A stretch of 64,000 bases of DNA from Carettochelys insculpta (lineage: Eukaryota > Chordata > Testudines > Carettochelyidae), in NCBI RefSeq assembly GCF_033958435.1, contig NC_134147.1, forward strand, positions 49,098,001-49,162,000, read 5' to 3'. A program made the position numbers and the translations under genes. Positions 51,720 to 61,811 of the stretch are shown piece after piece; within the stretch, counting starts at the first letter, position 1, and each line of letters opens with the position of its first letter. The notes under the pieces are model-generated. The model had not been told where the DNA came from and searched no databases. It worked only from the letters and a program-made list of their open reading frames with translations.

Positions 51720-54700
51720 TTAAGCTGTCCAACATTTCAGCACTGATTTGGTCACAAGAGAGTGACTACACATGTTCACACTGCAGTGTTCTTTCTAATG
51801 CAGTATGCAGGCAAAAGGAGGCTTAGTAATAGGCTGTCAATGCTAAGGGCCACAAGGTTCTAACAGTGGGAGCTAGGGTCAGACCTTATATCACTTCTCA
51901 TTGATGGTCTGAATCCCACTCCATCCAGGGCCAGGCAGCACTACACTCAAAACTTTACAGAGGAGGGGCTCACTGCTACAAGTCGTCATGAGTGCATGGG
52001 TCAGGCTTGTCCTCAAAGAGGTATACATCCCAAATGCAGAGGATCTTTGAGAAGCAATTCTCAAAAAAACAAACTTGTGGGACCTTAAAAATAGGTGAGA
52101 AATTTCTGCAATGGGTTCTTGTGGAAAAAAATCTAAGCAGTTGCAGTGAATGTCACTATACTGTTGTGCTTACACTGTTCACTTATTTAAGAAAAGGGTG
52201 TTAAGAATTGCTGCATTTGCAACCCTATCTCAGCCACAGTGTTTATAAAACACAGCATACAGAAGCAAAGATTAAATTATGACTGAAGTTATAATTCCAA
52301 CTAACTCTACACAAGAGACACAACTAATGAAGCTATTCCCGTCACTGCCGACTCAGTGATGTTTCCCCAGAAGCCACCAAAAATTACAAAACATCTTTCG
52401 CTGTTTACCCCATACTGAACCCCCCCCCACTGAAATCCTGGCCTTGTTAACACGTTTTCAGTGCTGCTGTAGAGCCGGTCATCATCAATAAATTCTAATA
52501 TGAGCTTTAAACCTCACTAAAAGAAAGACAGAAACCCAATGTTACTTTAAAGTGGAGAACTGAAATACTAAATTAGATTCACTTTCAAAATGAAGGAGTT
52601 GAGCATCTTTGAGAAAGACTTCTCTAAAATGTCTCAAAGGTGGTACTCAAAAAACTGACCCCCATCAAAAGATCTCTAGTTACTTGTGGAAACCTTGATC
52701 CTTCTCCGGGAAAATATTTTCACATATACAGCTGGCTATTCAGTGGAAGATCTAACAAAAGCCACCCTACAAAAACTCACAAGGTACTACTAGGTACAGG
52801 CAGATTTTAAAAAGGGACACACCCACCACCATTGAGGTTTAGGGTCTTGAGAACCAAGCTTCTGGCCACCATTCCCAATAGCTGGGAAGTGGAACAAGTG
52901 CTGGGATTCTTTCCCACTGTCTCTTAACCTCACTCAGGTGTAACACCTCACTCAGGTGTTAGCTTCTGACTTGTAGTCATGGAAATTGGAAGCCAACTCT
53001 TCCCCACATTCTGCTGGAAAGAAATTCCTCCCCCCATCCAAAAACCTCCTGACAGCTCTTCAACTATGTGTACAATGCATTTATCACTGTAGTATTGACA
53101 CATCTCCCACACACTACTTACTATATGTATTTCCATGGTGCATAGGAACTTCAGTCATGGACTACAACCTCCTTATGTTGGACACTGTACAAACAGAGCA
53201 AGCATGTCCCCTACATGAAAGGGAAGGGGAGACTGCTATTCTCCCCCCAACACAGAGACTGAGAAAGAGGCAGACTGAAATCTCTAATGCACCATTCTTA
53301 AAGTCTCCCTTATATAAATAAAAGGGCATTAAAAAACAAGTCTCCATTTTTCTAAGCAACAGCTGAGCTAAACTAATCTAACTAAATTCTTGTCAATGTC
53401 ACAGCTACCTACATTTTTATATATATGGAACTACAGTAAAACTGATCAGATTGTTAGCTTTACTTTTCTGTTGCTTTTAAAAGTGTAAGCACCAGTGGAA
53501 CTATTAGTGCTTGCTGTAGATTCAGGAAGGTAACAGGTTTTAACTTTTTCTTCTGTTGTAATGAACAGAAGCTTAAAAAAATAGAAAGATAAGCCTCCCC
53601 CTTCACCACCTAACAACACCTCTGAGGCATGTTTATGGCTCAGCCTTAACAGAGTTTTTTTAAATAAAAAGCTCTACAGGTTTCCATGAACGCGGTTAAT
53701 ATTCTCTTTAAACAAAGTATCGCACTCAACTACAAACATTTTATAGAAGGATGTACAGAAGTTTATATTGGTGGACAGATATCTCTACCATTCCCTATTA
53801 AAATATTAGAAGGGATCTGGTTATGCACTGAGTTTATCCATTACGTACAGCTCATTCCAAAATGAAGTGAATATTCATTGCTGCTAAAAACTTGGCAGAA
53901 TGTATTTTTACACTGTTCAGCAAAGTTTGCTGCTTGGATACATGGACATAATTCCTGCTGTCTCAGCTTAATTGCATTTTCCACTAAATAGGTCCTGGAA
54001 AATAATCCAAATTCATGAGCACATGTGGTTAATTAATAAAACCTAAGGACTCTGAAAACACACACAACAGATTTGCAGCATATGAGCTATCTGGACTCAC
54101 CAGTCGCTATGTTGCAAGTATTTCTGCTGCACTTGTCCTGAGCTCTTAGATTTATCACATTCTGGAGAAGACAGAACAAAGCAGCTCCTTCTATCCCCCC
54201 CAGGGCATTTTTGTTTGCTTTTCATTAAAGTGTCATATTAAAGAGACCTAAGAAAACAAACACAAAATGATCCTATAGTAATGCTGCATCCTCGACAGAC
54301 ACCATTACTAGTCATGCCCAACTCCTAACTTGTTTGTTCCACTTCCAGATCTTAAGAACACGTACAAAGACAAGTTGCTCTCCATGTCCACCTTTCTGCA
54401 CAGGGTGGAATGTTCTTCTCTGAGGCAGAGAACTATACTGGAATGTCTGTAGCTTTTAATGGGCACTGAGATTATTCACCTTTAGAACAAGGCAGCAGTG
54501 GGGGGTGGGGAAATATTGCCAGAGACTTTTTCTTGCTCGTTTTTCCTCACAGGTGTCCAAGGTACAACATAGTAACTATGCAGAGCTGCACACCAGTCGT
54601 CCAAATAAGGATGTCTGAGGATACATCAAAAACCCAAAACAAGAGAGGCCCCGAGTTAAATGAAGAGAAAACCAAGCTCCGCACACAGCTGTCACAATGG

Positions 54701-54780
54701 TGGCTTATAGCTAACCCCTGACTTCACTGCTGTGAAGTCTCCCTGCTGCAGTTAACATCACAAAACTGTCAGCGGACTTG
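51720..54780. other. QRICH1 intron 1, nothing recognised
   Basis: This is A/T-rich intronic sequence with no gene, RNA or nameable repeat. Short open frames have no coding signature. Confidence 0.4.
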
Positions 54781-54829
54781 ACCGGTACTTCACTTCACCG
54801 CCTCCCCTTCCCCAAATACGCCAAGTTTC

Positions 54830-55920
54830 GCTCACGAGGGTGACACTGTACGAAGGGACCACGCTGAAGACCGACGGGCCAGCTGCCGCCCGGGGAGCTT
54901 TCCAACGCAGGGGCAGCAGGGCTGCGCCCGCTGACGCGCACCGGCCGACGGGACAAGCGCCTGGGGGCTCTCGCCGCACGCAGGCCGCGCCGGAGGCTGC
55001 CAGAGCGCAGCGCCGGGCTCTGCGGGCGGGACGCGGCGCGGGGGCCGCTGCCCAACTTCCAGGACAGAGGCGAAGCACGAGCTCCGCCGCGCGGGGCGGG
55101 GCCGGGGCCGGGGCCGGCGGCAGCCACCGCACCCAGCGGGAACGCCGCCGCCCCGCCCCGGGCCTGGCCAGGCCTGGCTAGCGGTGCTGCGGGGCGCTCC
55201 GCAGCTGCAGGCCCCGCACGGCCGCCGCGCCCAGGCCCGCCCCGCCAGAGGGAGCTGGGCAGCCCCCGGGAGGCGAGCGCGCCCCCGCCACCGGGAGCGA
55301 GCGGGCCCGTGCGCGCGGCCGCCCGCGGCACAGGAAGGGGCCGCCCGCGGCGGAGTGAAGCGGGGCGGGGGAGGGATCACGGGGACGCGCCCCGCGGAGG
55401 GGGCGGGGGCAGGGACGCGCCCCTCCTCTCGCGGGAGGCCAACAGGCCTCGCGCGGACACGCGCCGTCTCGCTTCGCTGCGCGCTCCCAGCAACGCCACA
55501 CAACAGTCGGGCCCGCGCCGGGCTCCTCGGGAACGCGCCGCCCCCGGAACCGCCGCCGCCTCCCAACGGGGCAGGGGAGGGGGGGGCCCCGCCTGGCCCG
55601 GCCCGTCTGCCCCGGGCCTGCACACCCCACTCGGCCCGCGCCGGCCCCGCCTCACCCTGGCTCTGCCGCCGCCTCGCGCCGCCGTCGCCTCGGCCCGACT
55701 CTTTTCCCCTCACAGCTCCCTGGGCGCCATCTTACATTCAACCCCCCGCAGCCAATCAGCGCTCGGTCCCGGCCTCGCGAGAGCTCTGTCCCCAAACCTC
55801 GCGAGAGCTCCGCTCCCCGAGCAGCTCCGCTCCTTAAAGGGGCAGTGCGGGGGACGAGCGGCGCAGGGCAGGGGCGCTGGGCTCCGCCCTGCAGCCCCGC
55901 CTCGTGGTACGGCGGCCATA
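54830..55920 (-). promoter_or_regulatory. QRICH1: QRICH1 CpG-island promoter
   Basis: This block is strongly GC- and CpG-rich. It holds two copies of the palindrome CTCGCGAGAG (55774-55783 and 55798-55807), a known core-promoter element of housekeeping genes. An NF-Y-type CCAATCAGC lies at about 55752 and a YY1-like AAGATGGCGC (minus strand, 55733-55724). Their order suggests initiation leftwards near 55735-55765. Long open frames here are composition artefacts. Confidence 0.75.
55656..55745 (-). other. QRICH1: Probable QRICH1 non-coding exon 1 with short uORF
   Basis: Downstream of the promoter motifs the minus strand reads to an AGG|GTGAGG donor at 55656/55655. The exon would splice to 50284. 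An upstream ATG at 55730 opens a six-codon frame ending at 55710, wholly inside this exon. The transcription start is inferred. Confidence 0.5.
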
Positions 55921-56678
55921 GGCTAGGCTCCCCTCCCCTCGGGGCTGCGGGCCCTGCCAGGTGCACGGCGCTGTACAGCAACCGTACCAGCTGGGCCCAT
56001 TATCCTACCCCGCGGCAAGGAGGCCCAGAGATGGCAGCTGCCTGCGAGTGCAGCCTGCCCCTAGCCGCCCCCAGCTCCCCTGAAGGCTTGGAACCCGTGT
56101 TCCTGCAGGGCTTCCCTGGTGGACCCGGCTGCCCGGCAGCGCTGAGCGAGAGCCGGGCTGTGCCCAAGTCAGCCAGCGAAAGGATCAGTTGGCGATCGCC
56201 GGGTCAGCTGATACCCGAGTGGAGCCTCTGCCTCAGGGATTGTCCCAGGACATGCGAGACAGGCGGGGGTAACAAAAGGTTCCCTTAGGGCAGAACTCTG
56301 GCCTTTGACCGTTGGAGGACCCTTCCCCACATGAGACAAGGCCTGTACACGAAGAGGGCTGACTTCCTGGAAGCAGTCAAGCAGCCGGGCATCCTCTGTT
56401 CGCTCCACTGGGGCCAGAGCTGTGAGGGTGACATGCAGCCTGCCCCTTCACCCCGCACTGAACGATGCGCTGCGTGCGGACAGACGGAGTGGAAGGAGCA
56501 GCACAAACACAGATTTGATTGGCCCAAACACTGTAACACCCCTGGGTGCCACAGGCCAACCAGGCTGGCACTAAGCTGCTGCACCCTGGGCAGGGCAAGA
56601 TGGAAGGAAATAGCGAGGGAGGCATCAGACCCCAGCGTGCCCGGCTCATGGCTGGTGCCGACGTGAACCGCATCAGGG

Positions 56679-56775
56679 ATGGTTTAGACAGTACTTGGTC
56701 CTGCCATTGGGACAGGGGGTGGACTCGATGGCGCCTCGAGGTCCCTTCCAGTCCTAGCGTTCTATGGTTCTGGTC
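56679..56775 (+). mobile_element. CR1 3' end fragment
   Basis: The phrases 'gggatggtttagacagtac', 'ggtggactcgatgg', 'cgaggtcccttccag' and a terminal 'ttctatgg' form the CR1 3' terminus. It lies in the QRICH1-QARS1 intergenic space. Confidence 0.7.
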
Positions 56776-56826
56776 CCCGAGGCACACAGCAGCAGGCCTC
56801 ACGCCAGGGAGTTCAAAGCCCAGTGA

Positions 56827-57035
56827 ACAACAAGAGGTCCCCGGGCACCTTAGAGACTAACAGGTGCTTTGGCACAGGAGCTTTGGGGGGCAAAGACCCA
56901 CTTCCTGGGCTGCGCGGACGGGGGTGGCTTCAGCGGGGTATTTAAAGAGACCAAGGGGGTCTTTGCCCCCCAGAGCTCCTGCGCCAAAGCACCTGTTAGT
57001 CTCTAAGGTGCCCCAGGACCTCTTGTTGTTCTGGA
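56827..57035. mobile_element. Penelope-like inverted pair, GC-rich variant
   Basis: Arms 'aacaacaagaggtcc' to 'ccacttcc' and the reverse 'aagggggtctttgcccccc' to 'ggacctcttgttgtt' are inverted copies of a Penelope-like 3' end (tagtctctaaggtgccc tail). A corrupted hammerhead region (GTGGGTCTTTGCCCCCC stem) is visible in the left arm on the minus strand. Target duplications are not clear. Confidence 0.65.
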
Positions 57036-57129
57036 AGCTACAGACCGACCCGGTGACCTCTGTGAGACTTGTCACCCTGCGCAGACCGGGCGCCCGGCGA
57101 CTGCAGCCCCAGCAGGCACCTTCCACTTC

Positions 57130-57720
57130 ATGGAGCGGCGCCAGCGGGGACCTGCTAACCCCACCCGGGCTGGGCTCCGCGCGTGGCGGGGGCACCTCTG
57201 CTCGGGACGGGAGACCGACGTGGCTCTTCGGCTCCCTCCCGAGGGACACAAGCCCGAGCCAGGTCCCGGGCGCTGCGCTGCGGCCCGCCCAAGGCCGGCG
57301 TGTGCCCGCGGCCAGGGCGCAGTAGGGCCGGGGCCCGCCCGCCAGCTCCGAGCACAGCCGCCGGGGCCCGCCGCACCTGCGCGGATGCCAGGGGAGGCCC
57401 GGCGCGGCGCGGCGCGGCGCGGAGTGAGATCGGATCGGGCCCGGCCCCGCGGCGCGGCCCATGTGCTCGCTGACAGCGCCCCGCGCAGCCCAACACAGCC
57501 GCTTAAGGTGGCCCCGAGCCGGCGGGAGCGGCCCCAGCGCCCGCCGCCCCGCCCCGCCCCGCGGCCCAGCGCGGACCACCTTAACCGCCCCGCAGCCGCC
57601 TGGGCGCGGCGCGGCGCGGCCGTTAAAGGCACCGCCAGCGCCCGCCGACCCCGCTCCGAGCCGCCCCGCCCCGCCAAGCCCCGCCCCGAGCCGCCCCCGC
57701 CCCGCCGAGCCCCCCGCCCG
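57130..57720. other. Second CpG-rich block in the intergenic space
   Basis: This is an extremely GC-rich, CpG-dense segment with short ggcgc/gcgcg tandem runs at about 57390-57422 and 57605-57620. It is separated from the QRICH1 island by about 1.2 kb. No gene start can be assigned to it; its long open frames on both strands are composition artefacts. Confidence 0.55.
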
Positions 57721-58830
57721 TCAGCCCCGCTCCGAGCCCCCTGCCCCGCAACCCCCCCGCCCTGAGCTCCCCGTACCCCTCAACCCCCCCACCAGCCCGC
57801 TCCAAGCCTTCACCACCCCACCCCCGAGCCACCCACCCCTCAACCTCCCGCCCCGCAACGCTCTGAGCTCCCGCACCCCTCAACCCCCCCACCAGCCCCA
57901 CTCTGAGCCACCCCCCGCACCCCATCCCTCAACCCCCTCCCCCACTGCACCCCACCACTCAACTCCCTCAGCCATGCTCTGAGCCTCCCAACCCCCCCAC
58001 CGCACCCCACCAGCCCCGCTCTGATCCTGCCCACAGCCCCCACACCGCACCGCACCCCACCCCTCAACCCCCCCCCACCAGCTCCGCTCTGAGCCAGCCT
58101 GCCCGCGGCCCCACCCCCAAACCCCCCACCAGCCCCGCTCTGAGCCTGCCCATGGACCCCCCACCGCACCCCACCACTCAGCCCCCCCACCAGCCCCGCT
58201 CTGAGCCTGCCCGTGGACCCCCACTACTCAACCCCCCCACCAGCCCTGCTCTCATCCTGCCCGCGGCCCCCCCACCACTCAACCCCCCCACCAGCCCCGC
58301 TCTGAGCCTGCCCACAGACCCCCACCGCACCCCACCACTCAACTCCCCAGCCCCGCTTTGAGCCCACCCGCCCGCCTGCCTGCGGCCCCCCAATCCCCCC
58401 ACTATACCCCACCATTCAACTCCTTCCCCCCAGCCCTGCTCTGAGCCTGCCCAAGCCCCCCAGCCCCCCCACCGCACCCCACCACTCAACTCCTCCCCCC
58501 AGCCATGCTCTGAGCCTGCCTGCAGCCCCCCAAATCCCCCCACTGCACCCCACCATTCAACTCTTCCCTCAGCCCTGCTCTGAGCCTGCCCGTAGCCCCC
58601 CAACCCCCCCCACCGGTCAGCCCCCCCACCAGCCCCGCTCTGAGTCCATTGCCCCCACCCCCCAAACCCCAGCCTCTGCCCCCCCAAGCCGTCCACCAGC
58701 CATCCTCTAACCCTGCCTACAGTCCCTCCATACCCCTCTCCAGCCCTCCACTGATTCCCATAACCCTCTGACCTTGCCTGTAGCCCCCTTGAACCCCACC
58801 GCCAGCCCTGCTCTGACCTGGCCCAATGTA
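57720..58830 (+). repeat. C-rich minisatellite between QRICH1 and QARS1
   Basis: This is a degenerate tandem array whose recurring phrase is 'agccccgctctgagcctgcc', followed by runs of C and 'caccccaccactcaac'. Units are roughly 60-75 bp, with well over ten copies. Identity between units is higher near 58080-58560. Confidence 0.85.
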
Positions 58831-59474
58831 GCACTCCCCTGTGCAGCCCAGCTTGCTGCTGCTGCTGGCTGTGCCTGACCCTGGCACTGCCACCCCAAGT
58901 CCCCTTCTCCTCCTCAGAGGAGGTTGGCCCGGCGCAGGCCTGGCCCCCCGTACTATGCGGGTGCCGCAGTCTCCATCCTGGCAGCCCGGCCCGGCCAGAG
59001 AACAGAGCTCATGTGGGCCAGCCTGGCCTAGCTCTGGGCACAAGGAGACTCCCATAGCCCCCTGGGGCAGGAGGTGGCCTGTGGCTACGGCCAGGCACCT
59101 GGCTTCACTGCTGTCCCACACAGAGCTCCACCCACAGAGCTTCGGGCGGCCCACGAGTGGCTGTGCCCTGGGACCAACCCCCACCTGGGGCCGTGCTGGG
59201 GGCTGCAGCTGGACCAGTCCAGCAAGGGGGTCGTGGAGGGCCTCACACTCAGCCCTTCCCACTGGGGCAGCACATCAGCTCCCTCCAGCCCTTCTGCTCA
59301 CCCCTGAAGAACGCTGCCCCGGGGCCTGGCCATGCCCTGCGGCTGGCTGGAGAGGCAGGCCACGGGGGATGGGCAGCATTCCGGCACAGCCCAGGGCTCC
59401 CCCACCAAAGCCAGCTAGGGGGCCTTCAGCACAGAGCCTCTCAGGTTGCTGCCGCAGGCCAGGCACACAGGGAG

Positions 59475-59629
59475 GAAGGCAGCTCCAGTGCTCATTTATT
59501 GTAGCAACACGCGAGCCCCAGGGTTTGTATTAGCCCTTGTGCAGGGGTCACGCTCTGCCCACGCCCAGCCGGGCGCTTCCAGCATGGGTTGGGCACAGCC
59601 AGAGCCGGCAAGGCAGCGGAAGCAGTCCT
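59475..59629 (-). other. QARS1: QARS1 3' UTR
   Basis: This runs from the TGA at 59632-59630 to about 20 bases past the poly(A) signal. It is short, as in other vertebrates. Confidence 0.7.
59495..59500 (-). terminator. QARS1: QARS1 poly(A) signal AATAAA
   Basis: TTTATT on the plus strand gives AATAAA on the gene strand, about 130 nt after the stop. No competing signal lies between. Confidence 0.75.
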
Positions 59630-59680
59630 TCACACCTTGCCAGGGTCCTCCTTCAGCATCACTGTCCTGTTAAACACCAT
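59630..59680 (-). CDS. QARS1: QARS1 last exon, coding part
   Basis: The acceptor 'cccgcag' is followed by 16 codons, [16 protein letters not shown], and TGA. The first ATG is an internal codon, not a start. Confidence 0.95.
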   Translation of the reverse strand: MVFNRTVMLKEDPGKV

Positions 59681-61640
59681 CTGCGGGAGGAGAGGGAGAG
59701 GCAGGAGTCACTGTGAGCCCTGGGCAGCGGCTGGCTCAGTGACAGACCCCCAGGCCTAGAGGGTGCAGGGCACAGGACAGCCGCCCCCTCTGCCCTGCCC
59801 CCACCCACCGGAAATGGCAGGGCCAGTAGGAATGCTGCCATCGCCCAGGCCCTGCACCCCACCCCCTGCAGAGCGGGTCGTGGGGCGACCACCCCCAGCC
59901 CTCCCCTGGCGAGGGTATGATGGACTCACCTTCCCCGCGGAGCTGTCGGGATCCACTGAGAAGTAGCCCAGCCGCTCAAACTGGAACTTGTCAAAGGGCT
60001 TGGCAGAGCGGACGGATTGGTCAGCCAGGGCACCGTGAATCACATGCAGCGAGTCCTGCGAAGAGGCACGGCTCAGCGCCCAGGCCACGGGCACGCATGG
60101 CTAGCAGCAGAGAGAGCGTGGACCCAGCAGACCAAGGGTGTCCCGGTCCCGTGCCAAGGGCCTGGGGGGGGGCTTTCCTCCCTGCTCCAGCTCTGCACAG
60201 GCCCCAGCCACGAAGCAGCGGCCCTGCCCGCCCAGCCAGAGACACCGCGGTGGTCCCCAGCTGCAGGGCTCTGCTCAGGGCACTCAGCGGGTAACCCTGG
60301 CACAGCAGCACAGCCCAGGCCCTGCCGCACTCACGGGGTTCAGGTCACTCAGGAATCCACCCGGCACCTCAGCAGGGTCCTCAGGGTTCTTGTGCAAAAA
60401 CCTGCAAAGAGACAGGGCCAGTCAGGGCTGGGGCAGGGCCCCCCTGAAGCCCCTCCTCAGCCCTTGGGCACCAGCTGTTCTGCTGGGCTAGGCCATACCC
60501 TCCTGCCACCCACCACCATGCCAGGGGAGTGTTACAAATGAATGCCTGAAAACCCTCTGAGGGCTTCTGTGGGGGGCAGCCAGGTAAGCCAATGGGGAGA
60601 GAGGGATCCTTTATCGAAAGGGAACAATTGCAGGCTCAGGGGTCTTTGTCTGGGTTTTGGGACTGGAGCAGGGAGAGACCAAGGAAGTGGATGACTCCAG
60701 TAAATAGCCTGGTCTCAAAATAATCCAGCAGGGATATGTGAGTGGAAAGGAAACATTGCCTTAGACTTGGTGTGGGACTTCTCTGGCTGGCTGATGATTT
60801 TTCCCTGGTACTCTGTAACCTCAAAGCTCTAAGTTAATAACCGTTAGTTGCTTTGATTACATCTAGCAACCAAGTCTGCGTCTGTCCTTCCTGGGATTTT
60901 CTCATCTTTCCTTTTGGGAAGAAATTACTCTTTATGGTATTGACTTGATCCGTGTCCCAGAGGAGCAGCTGTACCCGCCTAGACCAAAGGGCGGCTCTTG
61001 GATCACAGCTCTTTGCTTCCCAGCTCTCTCCTAAGGAAAGGGGAGTGGGGTAACCCCCCAGGGACACATCCCAAGTGTGTCTCGCTGGGTCTGAAGAGGG
61101 GCTTTCAGCATTTCCCCCCCAAGACTCGGGGAATCTGATCCCTTGGGGAGCTTTTAGAACCAGAGCCTGTAGGGCCAGGTATTGTAGGGTTTGGCAGGCC
61201 CCCACCCGCTACACTCAGTGTCAGGGTGGGGAGAGAGCCCCAACAGGAGTCCACTGACTGGCAGCTGCGTGCTGTGCCACTGCCTCAGGGCAGCACTGAG
61301 CTCTCAGGGCCTGGAGCCAGCAGAGGTGCCCGTGGTGGTCCAGGCAGCTGGCGAGACCTGGTAGCAGCAGACTCACTGGCCAAATGCAGCCGGGTGCAGT
61401 GAGCTGTGCCCAGCATGTGGCTACCCCGGACGAGAGGGCAGGTGCCAGACCCAGCTGGACACCCTGCCAGCCCCTCCCTGTGGGGAAGCCCAGGGCCAGC
61501 CCCCATACTCACAGCTGCTCGTAGAGCCGCACCTCGCAGACCAGTGGCTCTGACACCCAGTGGATAAAGGCTTTGGGTTTCTCAGCAACCTCCGACTTGG
61601 TGCAGGTCACCTCCAGCTCCGTCACCTTCCCGCTGGCGTC
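59630..61640 (-). CDS. QARS1: QARS1, glutaminyl-tRNA synthetase, last four coding exons (partial)
   Basis: Exons 61640-61510/61513, 60401-60335, 60055-59930 and 59680-59630 encode the C-terminal end of the cytosolic enzyme that charges tRNA-Gln and sits in the multi-synthetase complex. Readable motifs are [52 protein letters not shown] and the ending [16 protein letters not shown] with TGA. This is the distal anticodon-binding beta-barrel region. Splice phases are consistent and no lesion is seen. The catalytic core and N-terminus lie beyond the right edge, past a Gypsy insertion in the upstream intron. The gene is head-to-tail with QRICH1, as in human. Confidence 0.95.
59930..60055 (-). CDS. 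QARS1: QARS1 penultimate exon
   Basis: This 126 nt phase-0 exon encodes [17 protein letters not shown] through [19 protein letters not shown]. The acceptor is 'cttcgcag' and the donor GTGAGT. Confidence 0.95.
60335..60401 (-). CDS. QARS1: QARS1 exon ([12 protein letters not shown]...)
   Basis: This 67 nt exon is too short to appear as an open frame. The acceptor 'tttgcag' is followed by one base completing Leu, then [22 protein letters not shown] and a GTGAGT donor. Confidence 0.93.
60530..61250. other. QARS1 intron, possible old LTR-like repeat
   Basis: The block is distinct in composition from the flanking GC-rich introns. It begins TGTTACAAATG and has phrases reminiscent of retroviral-type LTRs, but no clear matching end or target duplication. 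It could equally be unique intron sequence. Confidence 0.25.
61513..61640 (-). CDS. QARS1: QARS1 exon ([13 protein letters not shown]...)
   Basis: The acceptor 'gtgctcag' precedes 61640. The exon encodes [18 protein letters not shown] through CEVRLYEQL and ends two bases into a Leu codon at a GTGAGT donor (about 61512), matching the next exon's phase. Confidence 0.92.
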
Positions 61641-61811
61641 CTGAGCACGGACAAGAGGTTCAGGGGTCAGCATCTCCAGGCAGACCATGCCTCCCAGCTG
61701 GCTCGTGTGCAGAAGGGCAGGCCCTCCGTGGGGAGAGCCCAGCTGTGCCACATGCCAGCGGCATGGGGAGAAGTGGCACTGCCAGACGGCCACCGGCTGG
61801 GGTGGTGTGAC

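Noticed and set aside
54832..55713. 293-codon and other long open frames in the CpG island
   Set aside because: They occur on both strands and in several frames, are almost entirely Ala/Arg/Gly/Pro, and reflect lack of A/T stop codons in CpG-dense DNA.
57072..58834. Long open frames over the second CpG block and C-rich minisatellite
   Set aside because: These are composition and tandem-repeat artefacts; translations are Pro/Ser/His or Gly/Trp repeats with no domain.
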